Shown here: positions 37,905 through 48,657 of the stretch, piece after piece | Layout of the letters: every line of letters begins with the position of its first letter | Numbering within the stretch: position 1 is the stretch's first letter | Source: Pseudomonas yangonensis | GTDB taxonomy: Bacteria > Pseudomonadota > Gammaproteobacteria > Pseudomonadales > Pseudomonadaceae | NCBI RefSeq assembly: GCF_009932725.1 | Contig: NZ_BLJU01000002.1 | Coordinates: 186,001-250,000 of the forward strand | Direction: 5' to 3' | DNA length: 64,000 nt | Program-made: the position numbers and the translations under genes | The notes under the pieces: generated by a model | What the model was told of the DNA's origin: nothing | The model's database searches: none | The model's input: the letters and a program-made list of their open reading frames with translations, nothing else

Positions 37905-38441
37905 CTACTGACGACCCAGCGCCATGCAGGACGGCTCGTAATTCTGCTGGCAGGCGCTCTGGTACAGGCGCTGGGCCTGGTCCGGGTCGCGCGAAACACC
38001 GCCCTCGCCGCGACGGTAGAGATTGCCCAGCACATGCTGGGCCATGGGGTTGCCTGCAGCGGCCGACTGGTTGAGGTACTTGAGCATGCCCTGCTGGTTG
38101 GCGAACTCCGGCGCATCACGCCCGGTATAGAGGTAAGCCAGGCTCACCGCGGCCATGGCGTGGCCCTTGTCGGCGGCCTGCTTCCACCAGTACTCGGCCT
38201 GCTTGAGATTCTTCTCCGGCTGGCCGACGAAGTAGCTGCTGCCGAGCTGGAACTGGCTGTCCAGATCGCCGCGCTGGGCCTGCTGGCGCAGCTGATCCTG
38301 CTCGGTCTGAGTGATGGGCTGTTCTGCCTGCGGCTGCTCGTCAGGCTTGGCGGCATCAGGCTCACGTCCGGCGCAGCCTGCCAATAGCATGAAGGCGAGC
38401 AGGGCGGTGGCGGTGTGCAATCGGTTGAATGGACTGGGCAT
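37905..38441 (-). CDS. Sel1-repeat lipoprotein
   Basis: The 178-residue product has a lipoprotein signal with lipobox LLAGCAG and a Glu/Gln-rich linker (KPDEQPQAEQPITQTEQDQLRQQAQRG). Three Sel1 repeats follow, including AEYWWKQAADKGHAMAAVSLAYLYTG and MLKYLNQSAAAGNPMAQHVLGNLYRRGEGG. It should sit in the periplasm on a lipid anchor and mediate protein contacts. The ATG at 38439-38441 gives the signal peptide; the longer frame upstream lacks one. Confidence 0.8.
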   Translation of the reverse strand: MPSPFNRLHTATALLAFMLLAGCAGREPDAAKPDEQPQAEQPITQTEQDQLRQQAQRGDLDSQFQLGSSYFVGQPEKNLKQAEYWWKQAADKGHAMAAVSLAYLYTGRDAPEFANQQGMLKYLNQSAAAGNPMAQHVLGNLYRRGEGGVSRDPDQAQRLYQSACQQNYEPSCMALGRQ

Positions 38442-38592
38442 GACGGTGGCTCCCTGAGCGAGAAAACGAGGCAAGTCGCTGTTAGGCCTGCCTCGCACAC
38501 CTTAGTTCGCTCAAGTGCATCTGTGCAGTGACGACTTCACACCCGCGCCATGAACTGCAATCCTGAGCGCTGACTTCGCTCACGAGGCAGCC

Positions 38593-39720
38593 ATGAAGAT
38601 CAGTGCGGATTTCGACAGCGGCAATATCCAGGTCATCGACGCCAGTGACCCGCAGCGTGTGCTGCTGGCCATGCGGCCGGACCTCAACAGCCATCATTTC
38701 CAGTGGTTTCACTTTCAGGTCGATGGCCTGCAGCCTGGCCAGCGTTATGGCTTCAGCCTGACCAATGCCGGGCAGTCGGCTTATAACCGCGCCTGGGACG
38801 GCTACCAGGCGTTGGCCAGTTACGACCAGCAGGACTGGTTTCGCGTGCCGACCCGTTTCGAAGACGGTCAGCTGCGATTCGAGCTGCAGGCCGAGCACGC
38901 GAGCGTGCGCTTTGCCTACTTCGAACCTTACCCGCGAGCGCGGCATGAAGGCTTGATCGCCAAGGCGCTGGAGCGCGGTGCCGAGCTGGTGGCCAGCGGC
39001 AGAAGCCTGGAAGGGCGCGATATCCAGCTGCTGCGCATCGGCGGCCAGGCAGGCGCCGCGCGCAAGCTATGGATCATCGCGCAGCAGCACCCCGGCGAGC
39101 ACATGGCCGAGTGGTTCATGGAGGGGCTGATCGAACGCTTGCAGGACCCACATGACGCCGAGGTCCAGGGGCTGCTGGCCGAGGCCGAATTCTACCTGGT
39201 GCCGAACATGAACCCGGATGGCGCCTATCGCGGTCACCTGCGCACCAATTACGCCGGACAGGACCTCAATCGCGCCTGGCAGTCGGCCAGCTCCGAGCGC
39301 AGCCCGGAAGTGCTGTTCGTGCTGCAGCATATGCAGCGCATCGGCGTCGATCTGTTCCTCGATATCCACGGCGACGAAGAAATTCCTCACGTGTTCACCG
39401 CCGGCTGCGAAGGCAACCCCGGCTACACCCCGCGCCTGGTTGCGCTGGAGGAGGACTTCCGCAGCCGCCTGGTCGGCATCGGCGCTGAGTTTCAGACCCG
39501 TTTCGGCTACCCGCGCGACGAGCCGGGCCAGGCCAACCTGACCCTGGCCTGCAACGCGGTGGGCGAGGCCTTCGATTGTTTGTCGTTCACTATCGAGATG
39601 CCGTTCAAGGATCACGACGACAACCCGCAGCCGCGCACCGGCTGGAATGGCGCGCGTTCGCAGAAGCTGGGGCGGGAGGTTCTGACGGTACTGGCGCAGA
39701 TGGTCGGGCGCTTGCGCTGA
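38593..39720 (+). CDS. M14-family zinc carboxypeptidase (cytosolic, CCP/Nna1-like)
   Basis: The 375-residue protein has an N-terminal beta-sandwich of about 115 residues (FDSGNIQVIDASDP...FQWFHFQVDGLQPGQRYGFSLTNA), typical of the cytosolic carboxypeptidase branch. The M14 catalytic domain follows. Zinc ligands are in QQHPGEHMAEWFMEG (His and Glu) and LFLDIHGDEE (His); the catalytic Glu is in FTIEMPFKD. There is no signal peptide. Eukaryotic relatives remove glutamates from protein tails; the bacterial substrate is unknown. Confidence 0.85.
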   Translation: MKISADFDSGNIQVIDASDPQRVLLAMRPDLNSHHFQWFHFQVDGLQPGQRYGFSLTNAGQSAYNRAWDGYQALASYDQQDWFRVPTRFEDGQLRFELQAEHASVRFAYFEPYPRARHEGLIAKALERGAELVASGRSLEGRDIQLLRIGGQAGAARKLWIIAQQHPGEHMAEWFMEGLIERLQDPHDAEVQGLLAEAEFYLVPNMNPDGAYRGHLRTNYAGQDLNRAWQSASSERSPEVLFVLQHMQRIGVDLFLDIHGDEEIPHVFTAGCEGNPGYTPRLVALEEDFRSRLVGIGAEFQTRFGYPRDEPGQANLTLACNAVGEAFDCLSFTIEMPFKDHDDNPQPRTGWNGARSQKLGREVLTVLAQMVGRLR

Positions 39721-39788
39721 AACGGCCTGTCCAGGCTCGGCCGCTCTGCATACAGTCTCGGCTGGCGGCCAACCTGATAAACAAAAAA

Positions 39789-39810
39789 AGCCCGTCACGA
39801 GGACGGGCAT
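39789..39810. terminator. Terminator between carboxypeptidase and porin genes
   Basis: Arms GCCCGTC and GACGGGC have an intervening ACGAG and an A-run on the left that becomes a T-run for the leftward porin transcript. Confidence 0.85.
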
Positions 39811-39861
39811 AAAGTGCCGTTAACACACAGGAGTCAATTGGACGTAGTGAAACGTCCGGTA

Positions 39862-41121
39862 TTACAGAATCGACAGCGGATAGTTGATGATCAGGCGGTT
39901 CTCATGCAGATCCTGGCCAACGTCGCGGCGGACGTCGGAGTTACGCCAGCGCACGTTGAGGTTCTTCAGGGTGCCTTCCTGAATGGTGTAGGCCAGCTCG
40001 GTCTCCCGGCTCCACTCTTCGGCGTCGGTGCGACCGCCGGCATGGATATTGGAGCCGCTGGTATAGCGGTTCATCAGGGTCAGGCCCGGGATGCCGAGGC
40101 CTGCGAAGTTGTAGTCATGACGTAGCTGCCAGGAGCGTTCCTCGGGGTTGTCGAAGGCCGACAGGAAGCCGTCGTTGACCAGCATGCCACCACTGGCGCC
40201 ATCGATACGCAGGAACTTGGTATCACCGCTCAGGCGCTGATAGGTGACCTGAAAGGTATTGTTGCCTCTCTTGGCCGACAGCGCGCCCTGATACACCTTG
40301 TTGTCCAGATCGCCGGCTTTGGCCGCGCCTTCGTCCTTGCCGTTGAAGTAGCCCAGGTTGGCGCCCAGTACCCAGTCACCGACCGGTTGGCTGTGGGTCA
40401 GCTGCACGAAGCTCTGCTTGTACACATCTTCCAGGCGCGCGTGCCAGACGCCGACCATGGTGCTGTTGCCGTTGAAGCGGTACTCACCACCGCCGAAGTT
40501 GAAATCATCACCCTCAACACCGCTGAACGACATGTCTTCACGGCTGGCATCGTGACGCTGGCTGTTCTTCCAGAACTGACCACCGTACAGGGTCAGGCCG
40601 TCGATTTCGTTGGAAGTGATCTGTGCACCCTGGAAGGTTTGCGGCAGCGAGCGTCCGTCGTCAGCACGCAGGATCGGCAGTACGGCGAACCACTCACCGA
40701 CTTTCAGTTCGGTCTTGGAGATTTTCGCCTTGGCGGCCACGGCAGTACGGCCGTATTGATCGGCTGCTTCACCGTCATCGTGAATCGGCATCAGTTGGGT
40801 GTTGGCGGCGCCACGGTTGCCATCCAGCTTGATGCTGTACAGACCGAGTACGTCGAGGCCGAAGCCAACGGTGCCCTGGGTGTAGCCGGAGCGTGCATCG
40901 AGGATGAAGCTCTGGGTCCAGCCTTCAGCCTGGCCCTGGCGCTCACCGCGGATAAGGGGATCGGTGCCGTTGAGGTAATTGCGATTGAAGTAGTAATTGC
41001 GCAAGCCGAGGGTGACTTTGGCGTCTTCGACGAAGCCGGCAGCGTGCGTGGCAGTCGGCATAACCAGGGCCAGAGCCGTGCTGCCGAGCAGGGCCAATGG
41101 GATGATGTTGCGTGCGGTCAT
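39862..41121 (-). CDS. OprD-family outer-membrane porin
   Basis: The 419-residue protein has a signal peptide (MTARNIIPLALLGSTALALVMPTATHA) and the OprD features GFVEDAKVTLGLRNYYFNRNY, QSFILDARSGYTQGTVGFGLDVLGLYSIKLDG, and a C-terminus of beta strands ending in ENRLIINYPLSIL. It should form an 18-strand channel for small organic acids or amino acids; the substrate within the Occ families cannot be told. The ATG at 41119-41121 is preferred over the frame open to 41154. Confidence 0.9.
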   Translation of the reverse strand: MTARNIIPLALLGSTALALVMPTATHAAGFVEDAKVTLGLRNYYFNRNYLNGTDPLIRGERQGQAEGWTQSFILDARSGYTQGTVGFGLDVLGLYSIKLDGNRGAANTQLMPIHDDGEAADQYGRTAVAAKAKISKTELKVGEWFAVLPILRADDGRSLPQTFQGAQITSNEIDGLTLYGGQFWKNSQRHDASREDMSFSGVEGDDFNFGGGEYRFNGNSTMVGVWHARLEDVYKQSFVQLTHSQPVGDWVLGANLGYFNGKDEGAAKAGDLDNKVYQGALSAKRGNNTFQVTYQRLSGDTKFLRIDGASGGMLVNDGFLSAFDNPEERSWQLRHDYNFAGLGIPGLTLMNRYTSGSNIHAGGRTDAEEWSRETELAYTIQEGTLKNLNVRWRNSDVRRDVGQDLHENRLIINYPLSIL

Positions 41122-41797
41122 TGTTGTTGTGCTCCCAGTTTTTGAACGAACCATCCCCTGCTGGCCTGCTCAGGGCCTGCATGAAGGGAATGTGTGTTTG
41201 CCCTGTCGAGGGCGAGCGGCCGGCCGAAGGTGGCCGGTCATTGCTGGAGGGCTGGCGTCAGCCTCCGGCGAATCCGGGTCTATGGCGTGCGGTGGCGATG
41301 AAGGCAGGGCAGGCGAGGCGCTGCTGTACTGAGGGAGAGGCGAGGGTAGTCATGTTCTGGCCCTTATTCTTGTTGTTATCGTTGTCATATGTCGTCATAC
41401 AACTTATCGGATTATCGACAGCATTTTTATCGCTTGTCAACGTGTGACTAGACGAAAGTCTGAGTGGCAAAAACAGATGGCGCTTGGTTGTAACCGGGGA
41501 AGTGAGCGGTTACTGCGCGACGTGATCGCTTTAGACAGGGCTGCACGTCGCGCGGTTGTTGTGTGATGACGTATGACGGCTGGGGCGCGTAGCAAGGGCT
41601 ACATCACTGTCTCGGTGGTGAGTCAGGGTTGTTCGGGCCTGATCTTTTATGTACTGGGCGCAGCGATGGCGATACGGGCGCTGTCGCTACGTCATGCATG
41701 CCCTGGCGCAACGCCTGCCGCAGGTGCCGGCGATCTCCCTGCATGTGCGCGACATTCGGCGCGAGTCGTTCAGCAGTCGGCGCAACTGCCTGGAGGA
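41122..41797. other. Intergenic region without a supported gene; candidate GntR operator
   Basis: This 676-base gap lies between the porin and soxR. At 41392-41402 TCGTCATACAA fits the TNGTNNNACNA pattern of FCD-type GntR regulators, about 270 bases upstream of the porin start. The segment 41341-41450 is AT-rich. A 50-codon frame (41649-41801) lacks a ribosome-binding site and is not called. Confidence 0.35.
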
Positions 41798-42256
41798 TTA
41801 ATCCGTCTCCAGCAGACGTGCCCCGGCGCCCTGTTCGCTGAGTTCGTCCTTGGGGTTGCGCAATGGGCAGTTCTGCATCGACAGGCAACCGCAACCGATA
41901 CAGCCGGTGAGCTGGTCACGCAGTCGCGTCATCTGCTCGATGCGGGCATCCAGATCGCGTTGCCACTGCTCCGATAGTTGCTGCCAGTCCGCTGCCGTGG
42001 GGATGTGATCGCAGGGCAGGGTGGCGAGCGCCGCTCCGATATCTGCCAGCGGAATGCCCAGTCGCTGCGCCACTTTGATGATCGCCACGCGGCGCAGTAC
42101 ATCACGCCGATAGCGCCGTTGATTGCCGGCATTGCGCTGGCTCTGAATCAGCCCCTTGGCTTCGTAAAAGTGCAGTGTGGAAACCGCCACGCCACTGCGC
42201 TCGGCGACCTGGCCGACGCTAAGTGGGCGCTCGTGGAAGGGACGGTGCGTGTCCAT
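41798..42256 (-). CDS. soxR: Redox-sensing MerR-family activator SoxR
   Basis: SoxR uses a [2Fe-2S] cluster to sense redox-cycling compounds. The 152-residue protein has the MerR winged HTH ([26 protein letters not shown]), a dimerisation helix, and the four cluster cysteines in [12 protein letters not shown] at positions 119, 122, 124 and 130, the same numbering as in E. coli. It is divergent from a flavoprotein gene across a textbook SoxR box. In pseudomonads SoxR responds to phenazines and similar compounds and controls efflux and oxidoreductase genes. Confidence 0.95.
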   Translation of the reverse strand: MDTHRPFHERPLSVGQVAERSGVAVSTLHFYEAKGLIQSQRNAGNQRRYRRDVLRRVAIIKVAQRLGIPLADIGAALATLPCDHIPTAADWQQLSEQWQRDLDARIEQMTRLRDQLTGCIGCGCLSMQNCPLRNPKDELSEQGAGARLLETD

Positions 42257-42267
42257 GCAAATTCCTG

Positions 42268-42298
42268 TTGACCTCAAGTTAAGTTGAGGTTTTACCCT
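42268..42298 (+). promoter_or_regulatory. SoxR box within a 19-bp-spaced promoter
   Basis: TTGACC (42268) and TACCCT (42293) are separated by 19 bases, the overlong spacer of MerR-type promoters. The palindrome ACCTCAAGTTAAGTTGAGGT (42271-42290) fills that spacer and matches the known SoxR site. It reads toward the flavoprotein gene. Confidence 0.9.
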
Positions 42299-42333
42299 CG
42301 CAGGCCTTGATAGACAACCCCGAGGGCATTTCC

Positions 42334-42912
42334 ATGCAGGACCGCATTCGACTGGTACTGATTTACGGCAGCGTGCGCGAAGAGCGCTTCTGCGACCAGG
42401 TGGTGGCCTGGGCGCGTGAGCAGATTGAACAGCGCAGCGAATTCGAGCTGAGCCTGGTCGATCCCGCGGTGATGTTCCGCCAGTCGGGTGAGGACCCGGC
42501 GATCGCCGTGCAGCGCCATCAGTCGTTGCAGAATCTGCTGCGTGCCGACGCCTTTCTGATCGTCACGCCGGAGTACAACCACGGCTATCCGGCGGCGCTC
42601 AAGCAGTTCATCGATGAGGTACCGGCCTCCTGGGAGGCGCGGCCGGTGGGGTTCGTCAGCTATGGCGGGGTATCCGGCGGGCTGCGTGCGGTGGAGCAGT
42701 TGCGCCAGGTGCTGGCAGAGCTGCATGCCATGACGGTGCGCAGCTCGGTGAGCTTCACCAATGCCTGGGAGCAGTTCGATGAACAGGGACGATTGAGCGA
42801 GCCGCGACATGCCAACTCGGCGCTGGCACATACGCTGGTGCAGCTGAACTGGTGGGCGCAGACGCTGCGCGCCGGGCGTGAGCGCGTCCCTTACGAGCGG
42901 ATCAGGGGGTAG
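42334..42912 (+). CDS. NAD(P)H-dependent FMN reductase / quinone reductase flavoprotein
   Basis: The 192-residue flavodoxin-fold protein has the FMN-phosphate loop [16 protein letters not shown] at the start, ITPEYN-like [20 protein letters not shown] near residue 85, and [23 protein letters not shown]. These mark the NADPH-dependent FMN reductase family (PF03358). A SoxR-controlled promoter stands directly upstream, so the enzyme is probably made in response to redox-cycling drugs and performs two-electron quinone or azo reduction. The ATG at 42334 follows GAGGG. Confidence 0.87.
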   Translation: MQDRIRLVLIYGSVREERFCDQVVAWAREQIEQRSEFELSLVDPAVMFRQSGEDPAIAVQRHQSLQNLLRADAFLIVTPEYNHGYPAALKQFIDEVPASWEARPVGFVSYGGVSGGLRAVEQLRQVLAELHAMTVRSSVSFTNAWEQFDEQGRLSEPRHANSALAHTLVQLNWWAQTLRAGRERVPYERIRG

Positions 42913-42919
42913 AAACGAC

Positions 42920-43072
42920 GTAGCCCGGGCGCAATCCGGGAGCTTTTCAGGCATCCCAGCATTGCATCCGGGCTACGGAGCAGAGCGCGCGCAATGAGTG
43001 TAGGAGCCTCGCCCCGAGGCGAAGCTTTTGCGTCTTTCGACGCATTCGCCGCGAGGCGCGGCTCCTATAGCG
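42920..43072. repeat. Two REP palindromes before gcvT
   Basis: GTAGCCCGGGCGCAATCCGG pairs with GCATCCGGGCTACGG (42920-42978). TGTAGGAGCCTCGCCCCGAGG pairs with CGCGAGGCGCGGCTCCTATA (42999-43072). These belong to the same two families as at 10087-10256. Confidence 0.6.
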
Positions 43073-43089
43073 CAGGGCTACGTGGCGGA

Positions 43090-44214
43090 TCAGCCGCGAT
43101 AGTAGCGCTGCGGCACGAACGGCGTCTTGGCCACTTTCATCGCCACGCGCTTGCCGCGCACCACGGCCCAGACGTCGCTGTCGACGGCGGTGTGGCTGGC
43201 ATTGACGTAACCCATGGCCAGCGGCGCGCCGAGGGTCGGGCCGAAGCCGCCGCTGCATACCTGGCCGATCACGGTACCGTCGGCGTCGACGATTTCCGCG
43301 CCTTCACGCACCGGTACGCGCTCCTGCGGCAGCAGGCCGACGCGCTTGCGCGCCACGCCTTTTTGTTGCTGCTCGAACACGCGCTCGGCGCCCGGGAAGT
43401 TGCCGGCACGCTCGCCATCTGCACGACGCACCTTGGAGATGGCCCACAGCAGGCTGGCTTCGATCGGCGTGGTGGCGCTGCTCATGTCGTGGCCATACAG
43501 GCACAGGCCGGCTTCCAGACGCAGCGAGTCACGCGCGCCCAGGCCGATGGCCTCGACTTCCGCTTCGGCCAGCAGGCTGCGCGCCAGGGTTTCGGCCTGG
43601 TCGACGGCGACGGAAATCTCGAAGCCGTCTTCGCCGGTGTAGCCGCTGCGGCTGACGATGCATTCGCTGCCCAGCAGTCGCACGCGGGCCACCTGCATGA
43701 AGGTCATCTTACTCACCTCAGGCGCCAGGCGGGCCAGCACGTCGACCGCTTTCGGGCCTTGCAGGGCGAGCAGGGCGCGCTCCTCGAACAGGCACTCGAT
43801 CTGGCACTGCTCGCCGATGTGCTTGTTCAGGTGGGCCAGGTCCTGATCCTTGCAGGCGGCGTTGACCACCAGGTACAGGGTGTCGTCGCCGAGGTTGGCG
43901 ACCATCAGATCGTCGAGGATGCCGCCCTGGGCGTCGGTGAACATGGCATAACGCTGCAGGCCCACCGGCAGGTCGATGATGTCCACCGGCACCAGGCTTT
44001 CCAGGGCACGTGCGGCGTTTTCGCCACGCAGCAGAATCTGGCCCATGTGCGACACGTCGAACAGGCCGGCGGCGTCGCGGGTGTGCAGATGTTCCTTCAT
44101 CACGCCCAGCGGGTATTGCACGGGCATGTCATAGCCGGCGAAGGGCACCATGCGCGCGCCGAGTTCGATGTGCAGGGCGTGCAGCGGAGTCTTGGCGAGG
44201 GGTTCAGTGGTCAT
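43090..44214 (-). CDS. gcvT: Glycine cleavage T protein (aminomethyltransferase)
   Basis: GcvT transfers the methylene group of aminomethyl-lipoyl-GcvH to tetrahydrofolate and releases ammonia. The 374-residue protein has the start LHALHIELGARMVPFAGYDMPVQYPLGVMKEH, the folate-site Asp in LFDVSHMGQI and the ARDSLRLEAGLCLYGHDM block. It lies 174 bases after gcvP, separated by a REP palindrome. In P. aeruginosa the corresponding operon also has glyA and sdaA between these two genes; both are missing here. Confidence 0.95.
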   Translation of the reverse strand: MTTEPLAKTPLHALHIELGARMVPFAGYDMPVQYPLGVMKEHLHTRDAAGLFDVSHMGQILLRGENAARALESLVPVDIIDLPVGLQRYAMFTDAQGGILDDLMVANLGDDTLYLVVNAACKDQDLAHLNKHIGEQCQIECLFEERALLALQGPKAVDVLARLAPEVSKMTFMQVARVRLLGSECIVSRSGYTGEDGFEISVAVDQAETLARSLLAEAEVEAIGLGARDSLRLEAGLCLYGHDMSSATTPIEASLLWAISKVRRADGERAGNFPGAERVFEQQQKGVARKRVGLLPQERVPVREGAEIVDADGTVIGQVCSGGFGPTLGAPLAMGYVNASHTAVDSDVWAVVRGKRVAMKVAKTPFVPQRYYRG

Positions 44215-44277
44215 CGGGAAATTCCTTCAGAAGGCCCGGCGCTGTTAGCGGCGGGCGTTTCGTGAAATGGCTTCAGG

Positions 44278-44336
44278 TAGCCCGGATGCAATCCGGGAGC
44301 TTTTCACGGCTTCCCCGGATTGCTTCCGGGCTACGG
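44278..44336. repeat. REP palindrome between gcvP and gcvT
   Basis: GTAGCCCGGATGCAATCCGG pairs with CCGGATTGCTTCCGGGCTAC. A short CCCTCTCC/GGAAGAGGGG palindrome follows at 44353-44379. The element sits where glyA and sdaA lie in the P. aeruginosa gcs2 operon. Confidence 0.6.
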
Positions 44337-44388
44337 CTGGAAACGGAACGGTCCCCTCTCCCGTAAGCGGAAGAGGGGATACAGCGCA

Positions 44389-47241
<2,853 letters not shown>

Positions 47242-47250
47242 GGCGGTTAC

Positions 47251-47634
47251 TCAGGCGTCGGCGTTGGCGTTCAACAGACGATCATAGCCGGCCTTGTCCA
47301 GCAGGTCGGCCAGCACGGCGTTGTCGGCCAGGCGCATACGGAAGAACCAGGCCTTGTCCAGCGGCGACTCGTTGACCAGCTCCGGGCTGCCTTCCAGGTC
47401 GGCGTTGATTTCGACGATCTCGCCGTCCAGCGGCATGACGATGTTGCTGGCGGCCTTCACCGACTCCAGCACCGCCACCTCTTCGCCCTGGGCGTAGGCC
47501 TTCACTTCCGGCAGCTGTACGTACACCACGTCGCCGAGCGCGTCCTGGGCGTAATGGGTGATGCCGACGGTAACCAGACCATCGTTGTCCAGACGCAGCC
47601 ATTCGTGATCGGCGGTGAAACGCAACTCGCTCAT
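47251..47634 (-). CDS. gcvH: Glycine cleavage H protein (lipoyl carrier)
   Basis: GcvH shuttles the aminomethyl group between the P and T proteins on a lipoyl arm. The 127-residue protein carries the lipoylation site Lys60 in VLESVKAASN. It is the first gene of gcvH-gcvP-gcvT, about 60 bases downstream of a sigma54-type promoter, and divergent from sodC. The order H-P-T matches the GcsR-controlled operon of P. aeruginosa rather than the constitutive T-H-P copy. Confidence 0.95.
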   Translation of the reverse strand: MSELRFTADHEWLRLDNDGLVTVGITHYAQDALGDVVYVQLPEVKAYAQGEEVAVLESVKAASNIVMPLDGEIVEINADLEGSPELVNESPLDKAWFFRMRLADNAVLADLLDKAGYDRLLNANADA

Positions 47635-47694
47635 GTCAACTCCTCAGGGGTAAAGATGTCCGCTTCTTGGGTGGCGGGCAGGTGGGTGGGCGTT

Positions 47695-47710
47695 TGCAAT
47701 GCCAGTGCCA
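47695..47710 (-). promoter_or_regulatory. Sigma54 promoter of the gcv operon
   Basis: On the minus strand TGGCAC and TTGCA are separated by five bases (TGGCACTGGCATTGCA), matching the -24/-12 consensus TGGCACG-N4-TTGCW apart from the G after TGGCAC. The gcvH start is about 60 bases downstream. Confidence 0.85.
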
Positions 47711-47773
47711 ATGGTAAAAAACTCAATAAAAACAAATACTTATATAAATTTTCAGCGACGGTAAGCAATGCTC

Positions 47774-47891
47774 TGGAACGATATCGATACGAAACCATGC
47801 GTCGCAAATGGAAAAGTTTGCGTCGCACGAGCCGCGGCGCGGCCTGCAGGTCTTTGTTGCTGAATCGTTACGGTGGATCGATATCGATACA
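47774..47891 (-). promoter_or_regulatory. GcsR-like enhancer sites upstream of gcvH
   Basis: Two 18-base sites occur: 47774-47791 (minus strand CGTATCG-ATAT-CGTTCCA) and 47874-47891 (TGTATCG-ATAT-CGATCCA). Both fit the TGTAACG-N4-CGTTCCG repeat that I recall for P. aeruginosa GcsR. A degenerate third copy with one good half-site (CGTAACG on the minus strand, 47866-47872) abuts the second. They lie 65-180 bases upstream of the sigma54 promoter, a normal enhancer distance. A direct repeat TGCGTCGCA lies between them (47798 and 47819). Confidence 0.65.
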
Positions 47892-47965
47892 GCATATGGC
47901 TGGAACCGCTCAGAGGATCAAAGGTCGGTAACTGGGAGGCTTCATCGACAAGGAGATAGATCGAC

Positions 47966-48517
47966 ATGAAACCCCTGATCCCCCTGGCATTCGCGCTGCT
48001 TGGCGCCACCAGTCTGCAGGCCAACGAGACGGTTACCGTGACGCTGGAGCAGGCCACCGAGAAAGGTACCGGCGCATCCATCGGCACCGTGACCATCAGC
48101 CAGTCGGCCTACGGGCTGGTATTCACCCCTGATCTGCAGGGGCTGGAACCTGGCGTGCATGGCTTTCACGTGCACACCAAGCCCAACTGCAACGCCGCGG
48201 AGGTGGATGGCAAGCTGACGCCGGCCGGCGCAGCAGGTGGCCACTGGGACCCGCAGAACGCCGGCCGCCATGGCTTCCCCTGGGAAGACAATGCCCACAT
48301 GGGCGACCTGCCCGCACTGCTGGTGACCGAGGACGGCAAGGCCAGCCAGCCGGTGCTGGCGCCGCGGCTCAAGAGCCTGCAGGACCTGCACAATCGCTCG
48401 CTGATGATTCACGCTGGCGGCGACAACCACGCCGATCATCCGCAGCCGCTGGGCGGCGGCGGGGCGCGTGTGGCCTGTGGGCTGATCAAGGTGCCGACCA
48501 GCACCACGCCGATCTGA
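47966..48517 (+). CDS. sodC: Periplasmic Cu/Zn superoxide dismutase
   Basis: SodC dismutates superoxide in the periplasm. The 183-residue protein has a signal peptide ([19 protein letters not shown]) and the copper/zinc motifs [34 protein letters not shown] and the C-terminal [26 protein letters not shown] lies before the ATG. It is divergent from the gcv operon and sits between that operon and gcsR, which is not the gene order of P. aeruginosa as I know it, so it may be a later insertion. Confidence 0.95.
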   Translation: MKPLIPLAFALLGATSLQANETVTVTLEQATEKGTGASIGTVTISQSAYGLVFTPDLQGLEPGVHGFHVHTKPNCNAAEVDGKLTPAGAAGGHWDPQNAGRHGFPWEDNAHMGDLPALLVTEDGKASQPVLAPRLKSLQDLHNRSLMIHAGGDNHADHPQPLGGGGARVACGLIKVPTSTTPI

Positions 48518-48537
48518 TCCGCGCCAACGACACCGTA

Positions 48538-48645
48538 GAGTGGGTTAGCGGCGCCAGTCGGAGACGGTTATGACGCCTCGGACGTGACGCGCCGCGTAAC
48601 CCACCGAGCGATCTTCCGCGTGGGTTACGGCGCCTCTCAACCTTC
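48538..48645. repeat. Inverted GTGGGTTA/TAACCCAC repeats after sodC
   Basis: GTGGGTTAGCGGCGCC (48541), CGCCGCGTAACCCACC (48588) and GTGGGTTACGGCGCC (48620) form nested inverted repeats between the converging sodC and gcsR genes. They are probably a REP-like element or terminator. Confidence 0.5.
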
Positions 48646-48657
48646 GGGGCGGGTGCG

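Noticed and set aside
41649..41801. 50-codon frame next to soxR
   Set aside because: No ribosome-binding site, an in-frame stop just upstream, and no recognisable motif.
47635..47965. Glycine riboswitch upstream of gcvH
   Set aside because: The leader shows a sigma54 promoter and activator sites; I see no tandem aptamer structure.
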